Notes: generated by a model from the sequence alone, not told the origin. A stretch of 59,335 nucleotides of DNA from Lactiplantibacillus pingfangensis (GCF_005404945.1 NZ_BJDG01000021.1:1-59335), one strand, 5' to 3'. Positions 9,351 through 18,931 are shown, numbered from the stretch's first letter. Made by a program: numbers and translations.

Positions 9351-10598
9351 CTATGAAAAATGCATCTTTAAGCTTTCGAGTCCTAATGCCTGATGAATGA
9401 TCTCAGAGGCCCCACCTAGTAAGGCGGCCGATTGAACATTCTTCGTTGCAATGATCGGCACTTGCCGCGTTGGCGAGGACATCTTCGCGGTCGTGTCACG
9501 CAAATCTGTCAACAATTGTGGCAAGATTTCCAAAACACTCGTGTTCAAAACAACCACATCTGGTGCGAAAGCGGTGGAAACATTGGAGACCACCTTTGAC
9601 AAGTAGTAAACAAAATCATCAAATACTTTGGTTACTTCTGGATCGTGGTTAATATAATCATGTTTAACCGCGGTTAAATCCAAACGATCCACATGCTTAA
9701 TCGCTTTCAATTTCGCCCACAAGGTCTTTTCGGAAGCGTATTCATTGGCGGATTCCATATGATTCTCAACCGTGCGATCTTCAAGTAACGCCGTGCCCAC
9801 TTCACCGGCTTCACCTTCATGACCTGAATACAACCGTGAATCAGCAACGATTCCGGCATGGATTTCATCCCGAACGACCACCGAAACGACGTTGTCAAAG
9901 ATTTCATTATCATGGAAATCCCGTTCAAATACGGCCGTTAAGTTTGCTTTCTTTTCCAGCATAACTGGGATACGCAGTTTGTCGCGTAAATATTTCGCCA
10001 AATCAAAATGCGCTAAACATTTTATTGGCGTCTTCAAGATTTTGTTTTCGTAAATAATGCCGTCTAGTGCAATTGCGACCCCCATCAAGCCATGGACGGT
10101 ACCATAATCATCCACATTTCGTAACTGATCTTCAATTAAGTCAATGACATCCGTTAAAGTCATATCCGTTGTCTTGAAGCTCTGAAAATGTAGGATCTTA
10201 CCATTGAGCCGTGAATACATTAACTTCACAGCGTCTACAGATAAGTCGATGCTGGCAACAAAGCCATAGTTGACGTTGAGTTCCGCCATTACAGGTTTCC
10301 AACCACCATTTTTAGTGCTGACCCCACAACCAATTTCCTTGATAAATTGTGCCCGGAGCAACTGGTTATAAATATCAGAAACCGTTACTTTGTTTAAACT
10401 TAAGTTACGGGAAATTTGACTACGACTGATCGGACCTTCATTGATAACTTGTTGAAGGACTTGCTTCTCGTTCGTACTACGCATGACATGTTTATTAATA
10501 ATCATACTAAATTTCGGCGCTAGCGCCGCATGACTGGATAACCTTAATTGACCAAACTTGACAAACAATCTTGTCCATTGGCGCTGCCATGTATCCAT
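9351..10598 (-). CDS. ROK family protein with N-terminal HTH (repressor)
   Basis: A MarR-like winged helix (about residues 40-100: ISRSQISRNLSLNKVTVSDIYNQL) is fused to an ROK domain. The ROK part keeps the GHEGEAGEVG motif, but the CGCxGC zinc motif that normally follows is absent. That argues for a XylR/NagC-like repressor rather than a sugar kinase. Length 415. The start is uncertain: the ATG at 10598 has AAGGTG 13 bases upstream, while internal ATGs near residues 32 and 39 lack a clear site. No sugar operon is adjacent, so the target is unknown. Confidence 0.85.
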   Translation of the reverse strand: MDTWQRQWTRLFVKFGQLRLSSHAALAPKFSMIINKHVMRSTNEKQVLQQVINEGPISRSQISRNLSLNKVTVSDIYNQLLRAQFIKEIGCGVSTKNGGWKPVMAELNVNYGFVASIDLSVDAVKLMYSRLNGKILHFQSFKTTDMTLTDVIDLIEDQLRNVDDYGTVHGLMGVAIALDGIIYENKILKTPIKCLAHFDLAKYLRDKLRIPVMLEKKANLTAVFERDFHDNEIFDNVVSVVVRDEIHAGIVADSRLYSGHEGEAGEVGTALLEDRTVENHMESANEYASEKTLWAKLKAIKHVDRLDLTAVKHDYINHDPEVTKVFDDFVYYLSKVVSNVSTAFAPDVVVLNTSVLEILPQLLTDLRDTTAKMSSPTRQVPIIATKNVQSAALLGGASEIIHQALGLESLKMHFS

Positions 10599-10902
10599 CC
10601 AATCGACGTCACACCTTAACCCCCTAATCTTGTTAATATTCTAAAGCATCTAACAGAAATAGTACACAAAATAGTCATTTTTATACCTATTTTGACATTA
10701 AACTTGTAAAAAAATGCCCCAAAGTGATATAAATCTGACTGCCCCCACGGTTCAACTGCCATGTAAGCGTAGAAATTAATCTATCCTTACACCTCTATTT
10801 ATAACAGTTTTTATAAAAAAATCACCGATTCACACTTAATTTCAAGTGTTTTATCGATGATTGTAAAGTATGCTTCCATACTGGTCCTTAAATCTTAATC
10901 AA
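10599..10902 (-). promoter_or_regulatory. ROK gene upstream region
   Basis: This 304-base gap holds a minus-strand promoter candidate, TTTACA (10705-10710) and TATAAA (10680-10685) with 19 bases between, and at its far end the terminator of the surface-protein gene. No gene is seen. Confidence 0.4.
10815..10862 (-). terminator. Terminator of surface-protein gene
   Basis: AATCACCGATTCACACTT pairs imperfectly with AAGTGTTTTATCGATGATT; a T-run follows on the minus strand. Confidence 0.75.
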
Positions 10903-11850
10903 TTATGGCTGTGATTGCCATTGTCGCGCTGCTTCAACCGGTGTGATATGTGCGGCCGCCGCTTGTTGCATAATGGCTTGAATCTGTGCATCCGTAAATT
11001 GGTTACCATCCAAGCCCGCAGCCGTCAATTCTGCCCGTGTGGCTTGAATCCCAGATGGATCGACCGTCGTACTCGTGCTCGTCGCCGCTGAAGAACTCGT
11101 CGTTGAAGCCGAACTACTTTGCGTCTGACTAGTTGTCGCCGTTGACGACTGACTGGTCGCGCTACTACTTTGACTTTCTTTAGCAGGTTTACTGTCCGAC
11201 GACTTGGCCGGCTGCTCACTAGTTTGATTAGCATTTGACGTCACCGTCTGGGCTTCATTGTTTGTAATTGGCGTTGACCCCGTTAATGACTTGAGCGCAG
11301 CGTTATTTTCATGTCGTAGTCCCTTCGCCTTACGATAAATATCTTGGTAGTAATCTTGAGAAAATTGTTTGTTTTGGAATAACACCATTAGAACCCCGTT
11401 TGAATCCGTAAATTCATTGGCCTGATTTAAAACTAACGCTTTTTGATATAACTTATTGTCGCGTTTGCGTTGGCTAATGATCGTATCTAATAGTTCAAGC
11501 TTCGTCTGAGAACGTGTCATCAAAACACTGGACCCTTTTTTAACATTCTTCACCGTCGTAAAGGCCGTCTGTGCCGCGGCAAATCGGCGTGCTTTAATTG
11601 CTTCTTGGCCAGCGATATAGGTTTGGGTCTGTGATAAATAGCGCTGTGCCGCAGTATCGTTGACGATCGTGCGTGAGGCACGTGTAAAAGCATCCTCAGC
11701 TTCTGAGTATTGCTTAGCCGTAACGGCTTGTTTCCCACTCTGCATCTCTGTATGGTAGCCTTGCATTTGGACTTGATGTCGCGAATAAGTATAACCACCG
11801 ACACCAACTGCCACGAGAATCGTCACGACGACCCAAAGCCATTTTTTCAT
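10903..11850 (-). CDS. Membrane-anchored extracytoplasmic protein with Ser/Thr-rich linker
   Basis: Residues 4-22 form one N-terminal membrane anchor, and no lipobox or cleavage site is clear. Residues about 30-185 are helical with TPR-like spacing ([37 protein letters not shown]). Residues about 195-265 are a low-complexity Ser/Thr/Gln linker, probably glycosylated or wall-spanning. A small globular C-terminus ([20 protein letters not shown]..) ends the protein at 315 residues. No enzyme motif is visible. It is divergent from cfa. The exact role is unknown. Confidence 0.8.
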   Translation of the reverse strand: MKKWLWVVVTILVAVGVGGYTYSRHQVQMQGYHTEMQSGKQAVTAKQYSEAEDAFTRASRTIVNDTAAQRYLSQTQTYIAGQEAIKARRFAAAQTAFTTVKNVKKGSSVLMTRSQTKLELLDTIISQRKRDNKLYQKALVLNQANEFTDSNGVLMVLFQNKQFSQDYYQDIYRKAKGLRHENNAALKSLTGSTPITNNEAQTVTSNANQTSEQPAKSSDSKPAKESQSSSATSQSSTATTSQTQSSSASTTSSSAATSTSTTVDPSGIQATRAELTAAGLDGNQFTDAQIQAIMQQAAAAHITPVEAARQWQSQP

Positions 11851-11986
11851 GATGACACCCCCCTTTTGGTTGATGTCCTATTATACCATTTTAGCAAATT
11901 ATCCGGGGTGCATTGTGCTTACAAAACTGTTTTCAGAGGCGTATAATAACAATTGTATTTTTTATCGAGAAAGGATCCTTATTCTA

Positions 11987-13180
11987 ATGCTAGAAAAGAC
12001 TTTTTATCACACCTTTTTAAGCCGCTCTTTCAATATTCCAGTAAAAGTTAATTATTGGGATGGTAGCAGCGAAAATTATGGTGGTGACGGTACCCCAGAA
12101 GTAACTGTGACTTTTAAAAAGGCGATTCCAGTTCGCGAAATCACTAAGAACGCTTCAATTGCGTTAGGCGAAGCTTATATGGACGGCGACATCGAAATTG
12201 ATGGTAGCATCCAAAAGTTAATCGAATCAGCTTATGAATCAGCAGATAGTTTCTTCAACGATTCCAAGCTCAAAAAATTCATGCCGAAACAATCTCATTC
12301 TGAAAAGAAGAGTCAAGAGGACATCCAAAGTCATTATGATGTTGGGAATGACTTTTATGAAATGTGGCTTGATTCCACATTGACGTACTCCTGTGCTTAT
12401 TTTCAAAATGAAGACGACAGCTTAGAAACTGCCCAAATCAATAAGGTGCATCACATTATTCAAAAACTCAATCCGCAACCCGGCAAAACATTGCTCGACA
12501 TTGGTTGTGGTTGGGGAACGTTAATGTTAACGGCTGCTAAAGAATATAACTTGAAGGTCGTTGGGATTACGTTATCCAAGGAACAATACAACCTCGTTGC
12601 CAAGCGGATTGAAGACGAAGGTTTGAGTGACGTGGCCGAAGTTCGTTTGGAAGACTACCGCGAACTTGGCGACGAACAATATGACTACATTACCAGCGTT
12701 GGGATGTTTGAACATGTTGGTAAAGATAACTTGGAAATGTACTTTAAAGATGTTAAAAAGTATCTTAAAGACGATGGTGTGGCCTTATTGCATGGGATTA
12801 CCCGTCAACAAGGTGGCGCAACCAATGGCTGGCTCGACAAATACATCTTCCCAGGTGGCTACGTTCCTGGGATGACCGAAAACTTACAACACATCGTTGA
12901 CTGTGGCTTACAAGTTGATGACGTGGAAACGTTACGCCGCCATTACCAGCGGACCACTGAATTGTGGGACGAGAATTTCAATGCCAAACGGACTGAAATC
13001 GAAGCCAAAATGGGTACCCGCTTCACGCGGATGTGGGATCTTTATCTCCAAGCCTGTGCCGCTTCATTCCAATCAGGTAACATTGACGTCATGCAATACC
13101 TTGTTTCTAAGGGACCTTCATCACGGACCTTACCAATGACCCGTGAATACATGTACGAAGACAATACCGTTAACGCTTAA
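11987..13180 (+). CDS. cfa: Cyclopropane-fatty-acid-phospholipid synthase
   Basis: Uses S-adenosylmethionine to add a methylene bridge to unsaturated acyl chains of membrane phospholipids, making lactobacillic-type cyclopropane acids. [14 protein letters not shown] and LTYSCAYF are Cfa signatures, and [11 protein letters not shown] (about residue 165) is the SAM-binding motif. I start at the ATG at 11987, preceded by GAAAGGA; an upstream in-frame extension to 11849 would overlap the divergent gene and lacks a ribosome site. This gives 397 residues, the usual size. Monocistronic with its own terminator. Confidence 0.95.
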   Translation: MLEKTFYHTFLSRSFNIPVKVNYWDGSSENYGGDGTPEVTVTFKKAIPVREITKNASIALGEAYMDGDIEIDGSIQKLIESAYESADSFFNDSKLKKFMPKQSHSEKKSQEDIQSHYDVGNDFYEMWLDSTLTYSCAYFQNEDDSLETAQINKVHHIIQKLNPQPGKTLLDIGCGWGTLMLTAAKEYNLKVVGITLSKEQYNLVAKRIEDEGLSDVAEVRLEDYRELGDEQYDYITSVGMFEHVGKDNLEMYFKDVKKYLKDDGVALLHGITRQQGGATNGWLDKYIFPGGYVPGMTENLQHIVDCGLQVDDVETLRRHYQRTTELWDENFNAKRTEIEAKMGTRFTRMWDLYLQACAASFQSGNIDVMQYLVSKGPSSRTLPMTREYMYEDNTVNA

Positions 13181-13190
13181 CTTAACTTTC

Positions 13191-13237
13191 AAAAGGCACT
13201 GAAAATCAGGACTATCCTGGTTTCCAGTGCCTTTTTT
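13191..13237 (+). terminator. cfa terminator
   Basis: AAAAGGCACTG pairs with CAGTGCCTTTT, with an inner stem ATCAGG/CCTGGT and a T-run. Confidence 0.9.
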
Positions 13238-13246
13238 GCACTTTAC

Positions 13247-13678
13247 TAAAGGTTGAAAGATCAAAATCGCTAGTAATTACTACCATGTCAATGATTAGGA
13301 CATGAAGATTAGTTGACATGACCGCTTCCAGTCGCCACTGATAACACGCGGTCGTGGGACCGGATCAAGCCTGAGAAACGTCTTGGTCCTCGCCCGTAGC
13401 CCTTGCACAATTCGCAAGTGTCCCGGACCGTCCGTGGCGTAACGCCGGCAAGAAACATGCCGCCCCAACGCCACCTTCACGACCGATGCCATCAGCGGCG
13501 ACTTCCAGCTAATTTAAGTATTCTTAGGCTAGGGTTAGCGGAGGCATGCAGAATTGTTGTGCTGCGACTGTCCCTACAGCACAGCAATTCTGCATGCCGG
13601 AGCGGGATCAGCACTAATTTTAAAGTGCCTGTTACCTATATGACAGTGTTTAAGGACCCTTTTGTCCTTTCAACCTTC
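13247..13678 (-). mobile_element. MITE-like palindromic element, copy 1 (subtype I)
   Basis: The ends are AAAGGTTGAAAGATCAAAA (from 13248) and the reverse complement of AAGGTTGAAAGGACAAAA (to 13677). The branched core, 13325-13508, has an outer stem of about 17 bp enclosing three hairpins, in reverse orientation relative to the copies at 24 and 30 kb. Possible decayed target repeats GCACTTTAC (13238-13246) and AGACTTTAT (13679-13687) flank it. No coding capacity is supported. It abuts copy 2. Confidence 0.8.
13543..13610. repeat. Nested hairpin module, short form
   Basis: GGCATGCAGAATTG and its near-complement CAGCAATTCTGCATGCC bracket GTGCTG/CAGCAC arms and a short loop. This is the outer stem of the longer module at 19.07 and 24.26 kb with its interior deleted. 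Confidence 0.7.
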
Positions 13679-13688
13679 AGACTTTATC

Positions 13689-14123
13689 TAAAGGTTAAAA
13701 GGTGGCTAGTGGCTATCAGATAGCAGTATTTACATACGAAATATTACTCACAGACAGCCAATGAAAGCATTGAGAAAGTTCAAAATATTGCCGACTGGCT
13801 CAATGATTTTCAAGAATCAGATCAACCGTTTTTAACGTCATTTACTTTATAACCATTGACCTAGCTGAAGGGCGTCGCTGATTGCATCGGACGTGAAGGT
13901 CCCGTTAGAGCGGCGCTTTTTGCCGGTCTTACGGGATGGACGGTCCGGGATAGTTGCGATTTTTGCAACCATTCCGGGCGAAGGTCAAGACCGCTTCTCA
14001 GGCTTGACCTGGTCCCTCGTCCGCATGTAATCAGCGACGCCCGGAAGCGACAACCTTGACTATTTTCGTACCAACGTACCGTTACGACAGCGCTTATGAG
14101 TGGTTTTCATCTTTCAATCTTTA
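13689..14123 (+). mobile_element. MITE-like palindromic element, copy 2 (subtype II)
   Basis: The left end AAAGGTTAAAAGG and the right end CTTTCAATCTTT are related terminal inverted repeats. The core, 13869-14047, has the outer stem GGCGTCGCTGATTGCAT with ATGTAATCAGCGACGCC and three hairpins whose sequences differ from subtype I but pair equally well. The left third carries an open frame, 13724-13852, ending in NESIEKVQNIADWLNDFQES and a short tail; it is also present at 57.3 kb and looks like the end of a lost gene. Confidence 0.8.
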
Positions 14124-14202
14124 ACATTTTTTCATAGATTATGCAACTTGCATAAGCATTTTGACCCATTTCCAGCTATCCTAGGATTTGTGCTCAGGGG
14201 TG

Positions 14203-15264
14203 TTATGACATGAACTGGCCAATCCAACTGATCAGCACTAGGACCACGATGGCCTCGGCAGCGCGCAGCCACCATCGATAGCGGACCCAGTTGCCCTGAT
14301 TAACACGTCGACAAACCCAGCGATTGACCAAATGCATCACGACTGGTAAGCCAATCATGATAAAAATAGCACTCAATGTCACGACTTGATCTCGCGGATG
14401 TGGGTCAGTAAAACTGGCTAAAACAATTACGAGCCAAAGTCCCACGTACGACCACCATAGTGCTTTTTTAAGTCGTGGCCAGGCGGTCGGCAACCATTGC
14501 TTAACTTGTGAGGCTGTCAATTTTGACGGTTGTTGTGGTGTTATGGCAGCCAAAAAATCAGTCGCTGTTTGATAACGTTGCTGTGGATCAATCGCCGTTG
14601 CGCGTTCGATGATTGGACGCCAATACTCATCCGTCGTTAATTTCGTCATACTCGCTTGTCGGGTGGTCGGGACATTTCCAGTCAACAAACAGTTCAACAC
14701 AATTCCGAGTGAATAAATGTCACTGCGGCCGTCGGTTTGGGCAAAGCCATAATTTTCCGGTGCCGCAAAACCACTCGTCCCAAGGAGCCGGGTGTCGCTA
14801 CTTTTATCATGTTGATATTCACGGGCCGCACTGATATCAATTAAGTAATAGTGTTGGTGACTGACCATAATATTGCTTAGCTTGACGTCCCGATGCACAA
14901 TGCCTAGCTGTGCAAGTTGTTGCAAACTTTGACTGACATCTAAGGCCACTTGTTGCACGTCAGTTGGGTTAAACGTCCCTTGATGAGCTAATTCATCTGC
15001 CAAGGAGTGACCATTGATCAGTGTTTCAATACTCAGTTGGCAGTCTGGCGCTTGCAAAACAGCTTGCACCCGTGGCATTAGCGCAATTGGCTGTACCTTT
15101 AATTTTTCAGCAATACGCAACTCTGCTGGCGTAATCAACTTGGCGACAAACACGACTTGTTGCTGTTGAACCAGTAGTGGAAACTCCCGCCCAGTAATCA
15201 GCGGCCCTAATGGTGTGTAATCATGCGCTGCTAGCAGTTGCATTGCTTGAACGATCGGTAACAT
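14203..15264 (-). CDS. Membrane-anchored Ser/Thr protein kinase-like protein
   Basis: The catalytic loop HRDVKLSN (about residue 147), the conserved lysine in VFVAKLI, the APE-like APENYGF and DGRSDIYSLGIVL all mark an Hanks-type kinase. The metal-binding DFG is replaced by DIS. The glycine-rich loop is poorly kept, so activity is uncertain. About three membrane helices follow residue 270, and there are no PASTA repeats, so it is not PknB/StkP. The start at 15264 is chosen because AAAGGGG lies 8 bases upstream. It is divergent from a DUF4064 protein. Confidence 0.85.
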   Translation of the reverse strand: MLPIVQAMQLLAAHDYTPLGPLITGREFPLLVQQQQVVFVAKLITPAELRIAEKLKVQPIALMPRVQAVLQAPDCQLSIETLINGHSLADELAHQGTFNPTDVQQVALDVSQSLQQLAQLGIVHRDVKLSNIMVSHQHYYLIDISAAREYQHDKSSDTRLLGTSGFAAPENYGFAQTDGRSDIYSLGIVLNCLLTGNVPTTRQASMTKLTTDEYWRPIIERATAIDPQQRYQTATDFLAAITPQQPSKLTASQVKQWLPTAWPRLKKALWWSYVGLWLVIVLASFTDPHPRDQVVTLSAIFIMIGLPVVMHLVNRWVCRRVNQGNWVRYRWWLRAAEAIVVLVLISWIGQFMS

Positions 15265-15329
15265 CTTACTGGCCCCTTTCTTAATCAGTTTCAATACCTA
15301 GTCACAGTCAAAAATTTGGAGGAATTACA

Positions 15330-15704
15330 ATGTCAAAAGAAACAATTGTTAATGAAAATAATCAAAAAACGATTCAAACCAATCGTCCCCGCACAGCCGA
15401 ATTAGTCCTTGGAATTGTCGGCGGCATTTTCGGGATGATTGCCGGCATTATCGCCATCGCTATCGGCGGACTTGGTAGCGCGTTTGGTGCTAGCGGCAGC
15501 GGTAGTATCGGTGGCTTGGGGGGTGCTTGTATCGCCGTCTCGGCACTGGCGATTGTCTTAGCCGCACTAATTAACAAAAATCACAAATTAATGGGTTGGC
15601 TCATCATTATCTGTGGCGTGCTAAATATCGTTTTTGTGAGTTACTTTGGTATCTTGAGCGGACTCTTAATTATCATTGCTGGTGGTCTAGCACTTAGAAA
15701 GTAA
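15330..15704 (+). CDS. DUF4064-like small membrane protein
   Basis: A 124-residue protein with a short polar N-terminus and four membrane helices, the first being ELVLGIVGGIFGMIAGIIAI followed by a Gly/Ser/Ala-rich loop. The arrangement matches DUF4064 proteins of Firmicutes, whose role is unknown. GGAGG precedes the ATG. Divergent from the kinase gene, it could be functionally linked to it. Confidence 0.75.
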   Translation: MSKETIVNENNQKTIQTNRPRTAELVLGIVGGIFGMIAGIIAIAIGGLGSAFGASGSGSIGGLGGACIAVSALAIVLAALINKNHKLMGWLIIICGVLNIVFVSYFGILSGLLIIIAGGLALRK

Positions 15705-15776
15705 CTTTTTAATCGTTTTAACGCTGCGAATTCTGGTACACTTAAACCATTAATGAACAGTCGAGGTAATCTAGTT

Positions 15777-16208
15777 ATGGCACAAAAGACATCAGAATTA
15801 CTCAACGAAATCATGCACGCTAAAGAGGCCGACCAATTTATGACAAATGTCGAAACCAATTTTGCTCACTTCGAACCAGCTGAATATTTAGCCGAATTAT
15901 TACACATTAAAGGCCAAACTAAAAGTGTGGTGATTCATCAGGCCAATCTCACACCGACGACTGGCTATCAATACTTTGACGGTAAACGTCGTCCCAGTCG
16001 GTCGCGCCTGTTGGCACTTGGATTTGGGTTTCACTTATCTTTAGACGAGACCAATACCATGTTAAAACGTACGGGCTATGCCCCACTCTATGCCAAAGAT
16101 GAATGGGACGCCTTAGTTATTTTTGCCCTCGTGCAACGTTTTAATCTGAACCAAACCGATGAACTTTTATTTCAATACGGTTTGGGCACGATCACCGCCG
16201 CCAACTAG
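15777..16208 (+). CDS. HTH-domain protein, XRE-like
   Basis: A soluble protein of 143 residues. QTKSVVIHQANLTPTTGYQYFDGKRRPSRSRLLALGFGFHL fits a lambda-repressor-type helix-turn-helix in which the recognition helix reads a DNA half-site; it is split here only by the quoting of sub-motifs VIHQANL and GKRRPSR. It has no sensor domain. The start at 15777 is supported by GAGG 10 bases upstream, not the earlier in-frame ATG at 15753. It follows the DUF4064 gene and may be co-transcribed. Confidence 0.7.
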   Translation: MAQKTSELLNEIMHAKEADQFMTNVETNFAHFEPAEYLAELLHIKGQTKSVVIHQANLTPTTGYQYFDGKRRPSRSRLLALGFGFHLSLDETNTMLKRTGYAPLYAKDEWDALVIFALVQRFNLNQTDELLFQYGLGTITAAN

Positions 16209-16271
16209 CAACGAAAATGGGTACAGCAAATTTCAGCAGTCAACCTTCTGCAATAACAATTCAGAAAGATC

Positions 16272-16308
16272 ACCGAGCTTGGAGCTTAACGCCAGGCTCG
16301 GTTTTTTT
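16272..16308 (+). terminator. Rho-independent terminator
   Basis: ACCGAGC and GCTCGGT form the stem base, followed by seven T. It ends the HTH-gene transcript immediately before the convergent TauE gene stop. Confidence 0.85.
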
Positions 16309-16310
16309 AG

Positions 16311-17033
16311 TTAAAATACCAAATAATAACAACCACTTAGCCCAATAAAAGCGTAAATCACGCGCCGAACCATTAACATGTTCATGTGTGGCAAAATTCG
16401 ACCGGCTAAAAGTGTCCCCAACATGGCGCCTAACATGCCAATTAAAACGATTGGAATATCCGCTGAGCTTAAAATACCCGTTGAGACCCGAATCGTCGTG
16501 ATGTAAATAATATCAATCAAGAAAAAAGTTTGTAAGTTAGCAATATAATCTTCGGTCGTCTGCGATAATGATAAGAAATACAAGGCCATCAGTGGGCCGC
16601 CAATCCCAAATAACCCATTGAAAAACCCTGAGATGATCATAAAAGCCCCTGCAACGTAAAAGGGATAGCGCTGCGTTCCCGCTTGTTTGGAGAGCGTGAA
16701 ATAAATTGCTAATCCGACTAACAGCCCACCCAACAAGGTCCGCAGCAACTGGACGTCTAACACTTTGCCTAAATGAACTGACCAGGCCGCAACACTCGCG
16801 TATATGATAAACGGGATGATAATTCGCTTGAGTCGAATATGTTGTCGATAGCGCACGACCATTGTGATCACGCTAGCGGCCATAATTAGTCCGGCCACCC
16901 CGGCGCTCTGGTCAATTGGTAACAATTGCGGCAAAAAAATCATCATAATAATAGCCGCACCAAATCCAGTTAGCCCTTGGACTAGCCCCGCTAAAAATCC
17001 GGGTAAAATTACGAGTAACCACGTCACTGCCAA
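16311..17033 (-). CDS. TauE/SafE-type sulfite/organosulfonate exporter-like membrane protein
   Basis: A 240-residue protein of about eight membrane helices with the duplicated family glycine motifs: GLVQGLTGFGAAIIMM near the N-terminus and GFFNGLFGIGGPLMALYF in the middle. Family members move small anions such as sulfite or sulfoacetate; the substrate here is unknown. The start is TTG with GAGG five bases upstream; a GTG two codons later is equally possible. It lies downstream of azlCD on the same strand, with a weak terminator between. Confidence 0.85.
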   Translation of the reverse strand: MAVTWLLVILPGFLAGLVQGLTGFGAAIIMMIFLPQLLPIDQSAGVAGLIMAASVITMVVRYRQHIRLKRIIIPFIIYASVAAWSVHLGKVLDVQLLRTLLGGLLVGLAIYFTLSKQAGTQRYPFYVAGAFMIISGFFNGLFGIGGPLMALYFLSLSQTTEDYIANLQTFFLIDIIYITTIRVSTGILSSADIPIVLIGMLGAMLGTLLAGRILPHMNMLMVRRVIYAFIGLSGCYYLVF

Positions 17034-17080
17034 CGCCCCCCTCTCTTGATAAATTGTCTTGCAACTTGGTTTCCTATTCT

Positions 17081-17108
17081 AAAAAAAAGAACCAGCCTAT
17101 GCTAGTCC
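17081..17108 (-). terminator. azlCD terminator (weak stem)
   Basis: GACTAGC and GCTGGTTC pair imperfectly and are followed on the minus strand by eight T. Confidence 0.6.
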
Positions 17109-17126
17109 CATCGTTAAAGTTATTTT

Positions 17127-17477
17127 TCAAATATGCAGTACTAGCACAAATATCATCACTGACACCAAGCCAATGACCACTGATAAGGTCATTGACCGGG
17201 TTCTAAAGGCGATAAAACCAACAATAATTGCCGAAATAATCATGCCTAAATTTCCTGATGTCATGACTTGGTATTTGCTATCAATAAAGACACTTTTCAC
17301 AACTAGTGCCGTGAATAACGACACCGGCACAAAGCGCATCCACTCGTTAAACCACTCTGGAATTTTGCGCTTCGTAAAGAATAGTAATGGAAAGAAACGT
17401 GGAATAAACGCCACAATGGCACAAAAGATGACCAACCAAAAGTGGTCCAAACTACTCATTGAACTGACTGATTGCAT
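17127..17477 (-). CDS. azlD: AzlD-like branched-chain amino acid exporter, small subunit
   Basis: 116 residues with four membrane helices. IPRFFPLLFFTKRKIPEWFNEWMRFVPVS contains the AzlD-typical RFFPL and KRKIPEW elements (quoted in short). With AzlC it forms a branched-chain amino acid efflux pump; in Bacillus azlCD overexpression gives azaleucine resistance. GAGGGG precedes the ATG. It starts 20 bases after the azlC stop, so the two form one operon. Confidence 0.9.
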   Translation of the reverse strand: MQSVSSMSSLDHFWLVIFCAIVAFIPRFFPLLFFTKRKIPEWFNEWMRFVPVSLFTALVVKSVFIDSKYQVMTSGNLGMIISAIIVGFIAFRTRSMTLSVVIGLVSVMIFVLVLHI

Positions 17478-17497
17478 AATTAAAACCCCTCTGTACC

Positions 17498-18265
17498 TTA
17501 CTTGTCAGAGTCTTCCTCCATGGCCGAATGACCAGTGGGATCGTGAACTTTATATAACAAATGACTTTCTGGCTTATGTGCGATTAACTGGCGTTCAATA
17601 AAGTAGCCAGTCAGTGACGCCAATAACGTCGCGACAACTAATCCTAACGTACTCTTCATCAAAACTAAGAAGAAAATCGTTAATACGCCAGATAACGCAC
17701 AAACTAAAATCGTTAAGCGACTCTTTGTTTGCATAATTGCCATATAAATGAATAGCGCGGTTAACGCAAAATCGACGACACTTAGATTAATGGTCAACGC
17801 ACTCCCAATTAGACTGCCGACAATATTGCTGACTGTCCAAAATAGTAGTGAATAGTGCTCAACTAACATGGCCTGACTAGGTTTCCACTGCTTATCCGTC
17901 GCAAACTTTAAATAGTTCACGGCATAATTTTCGTCGTTCATCGAGAACGCAAAAAAGAAGATAAACGGTAACCGTTGTCCCTTTAAATAACGAGACAAGC
18001 TTGACCCAAGCAACGCGTAGCGTAACTCCAAGAAAAACATCATCAAAATAATTGTTGTCATTGGTGCATTGATGGTCAACATCGATGCAATTAAAAATTG
18101 GGCACCACCGGAAAAGACCAATACTGAGATTAACGCTGTCAGTAGATGGTTGAACCCGGCCGCATGCAATAAAACCCCACAAGCAAGACCAATGGGAATA
18201 TAGCTCAGCCCAAGTGGCATTACAGTCCGTAATACCATTAACCAATTTGGCTCGTTCTTTTTCAC
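17498..18265 (-). CDS. azlC: AzlC-like branched-chain amino acid exporter, large subunit
   Basis: The family opening MPLGLSYIPIGLACGVLL is followed by FSGGAQFLIASM and ELRYALLGSSLS, all AzlC hallmarks, with about seven membrane helices. I start at the GTG at 18265 (VKKNEPNW), because GGAGG lies 8 bases upstream. A longer frame to 18310 has no ribosome site. A perfect cre box lies 144 bases upstream, so the operon may be under CcpA control. Confidence 0.9.
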   Translation of the reverse strand: MKKNEPNWLMVLRTVMPLGLSYIPIGLACGVLLHAAGFNHLLTALISVLVFSGGAQFLIASMLTINAPMTTIILMMFFLELRYALLGSSLSRYLKGQRLPFIFFFAFSMNDENYAVNYLKFATDKQWKPSQAMLVEHYSLLFWTVSNIVGSLIGSALTINLSVVDFALTALFIYMAIMQTKSRLTILVCALSGVLTIFFLVLMKSTLGLVVATLLASLTGYFIERQLIAHKPESHLLYKVHDPTGHSAMEEDSDK

Positions 18266-18408
18266 CAAGAATGCCTCCAGTACCTTACCAGTAAAGAATT
18301 CTAGCAACATTGTCTGATGTCTATTTACTTAGACATTCGGGTCTAATTTTAACATGTTTCACCCGTCAATCCTACCTCTAACATTAGATTGTTCGCTTAT
18401 TCACGAAA

Positions 18409-18422
18409 AGCAAACGCTTACA
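18409..18422. promoter_or_regulatory. Candidate cre (CcpA) site
   Basis: On the minus strand TGTAAGCGTTTGCT fits the consensus TGNAANCGNWNNCW at every fixed position. It lies upstream of azlC and just downstream of the GNAT gene stop. Confidence 0.6.
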
Positions 18423-18433
18423 TTAACTATTTT

Positions 18434-18931
18434 CTAATCAAAATGCTTTCCAAGAATCACCAAATCATTTGGCCGTTGGTCCAGCTCAGCCACTGCTGGT
18501 AAAAATCCCCATTGGTCATAGCCAAATTTCTTAAATAATTTAATACTTGGCAAATTACTTGAAAAGACATAGGCCAGTAAAACTTTCAGCCCCGTCAACG
18601 TTACTTGAGTTGGCACCATTTCAAGCACCTGACTGCCAATCCCTTTGCCTTGAACACTGCGATCAAGATAAATCGAAATTTCAGCCGTTTTTGCATAAGC
18701 CGCCCGTCCATAAAATGGTGAGAAGCTCAACCAGCCAATAATCAACCCATCATTGATAATTACCCACAATGGATAGTGATCAGTAGTGTGCGCCAAAAAC
18801 CAGTCCCGACGCTGGTCAACAGTCACCGGTTTCAGATCAGCAGTCACTTGATGTCCTGGTATGACCTGGTTATAAATATCCACAATAAGTGGTAAATCTG
18901 ACATCGTTGCACTGCGTAAGGTTATCCCCAT
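18434..18931 (-). CDS. GNAT family N-acetyltransferase (phosphinothricin-acetyltransferase-like)
   Basis: 165 residues with the GNAT fold. ITLRSATMSDLPLIVDIYNQV opens the domain, and the acetyl-CoA loop is DRSVQGKGIGSQVLE. VIINDGLIIGWLSFSPFYGR resembles the Pat/Bar subfamily. It likely acetylates a small amine; the substrate is unknown. The start at 18931 follows AAAGGA by about 10 bases. Confidence 0.88.
   Translation of the reverse strand: MGITLRSATMSDLPLIVDIYNQVIPGHQVTADLKPVTVDQRRDWFLAHTTDHYPLWVIINDGLIIGWLSFSPFYGRAAYAKTAEISIYLDRSVQGKGIGSQVLEMVPTQVTLTGLKVLLAYVFSSNLPSIKLFKKFGYDQWGFLPAVAELDQRPNDLVILGKHFD

Noticed and set aside
11849-11986. N-terminal extension of cfa
   Set aside because: Would overlap the divergent gene start; the ATG at 11987 has the ribosome site and matches family length.
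13247-14123. Full insertion sequence
   Set aside because: Inverted ends exist but no transposase frame fits between them; better described as non-autonomous elements.
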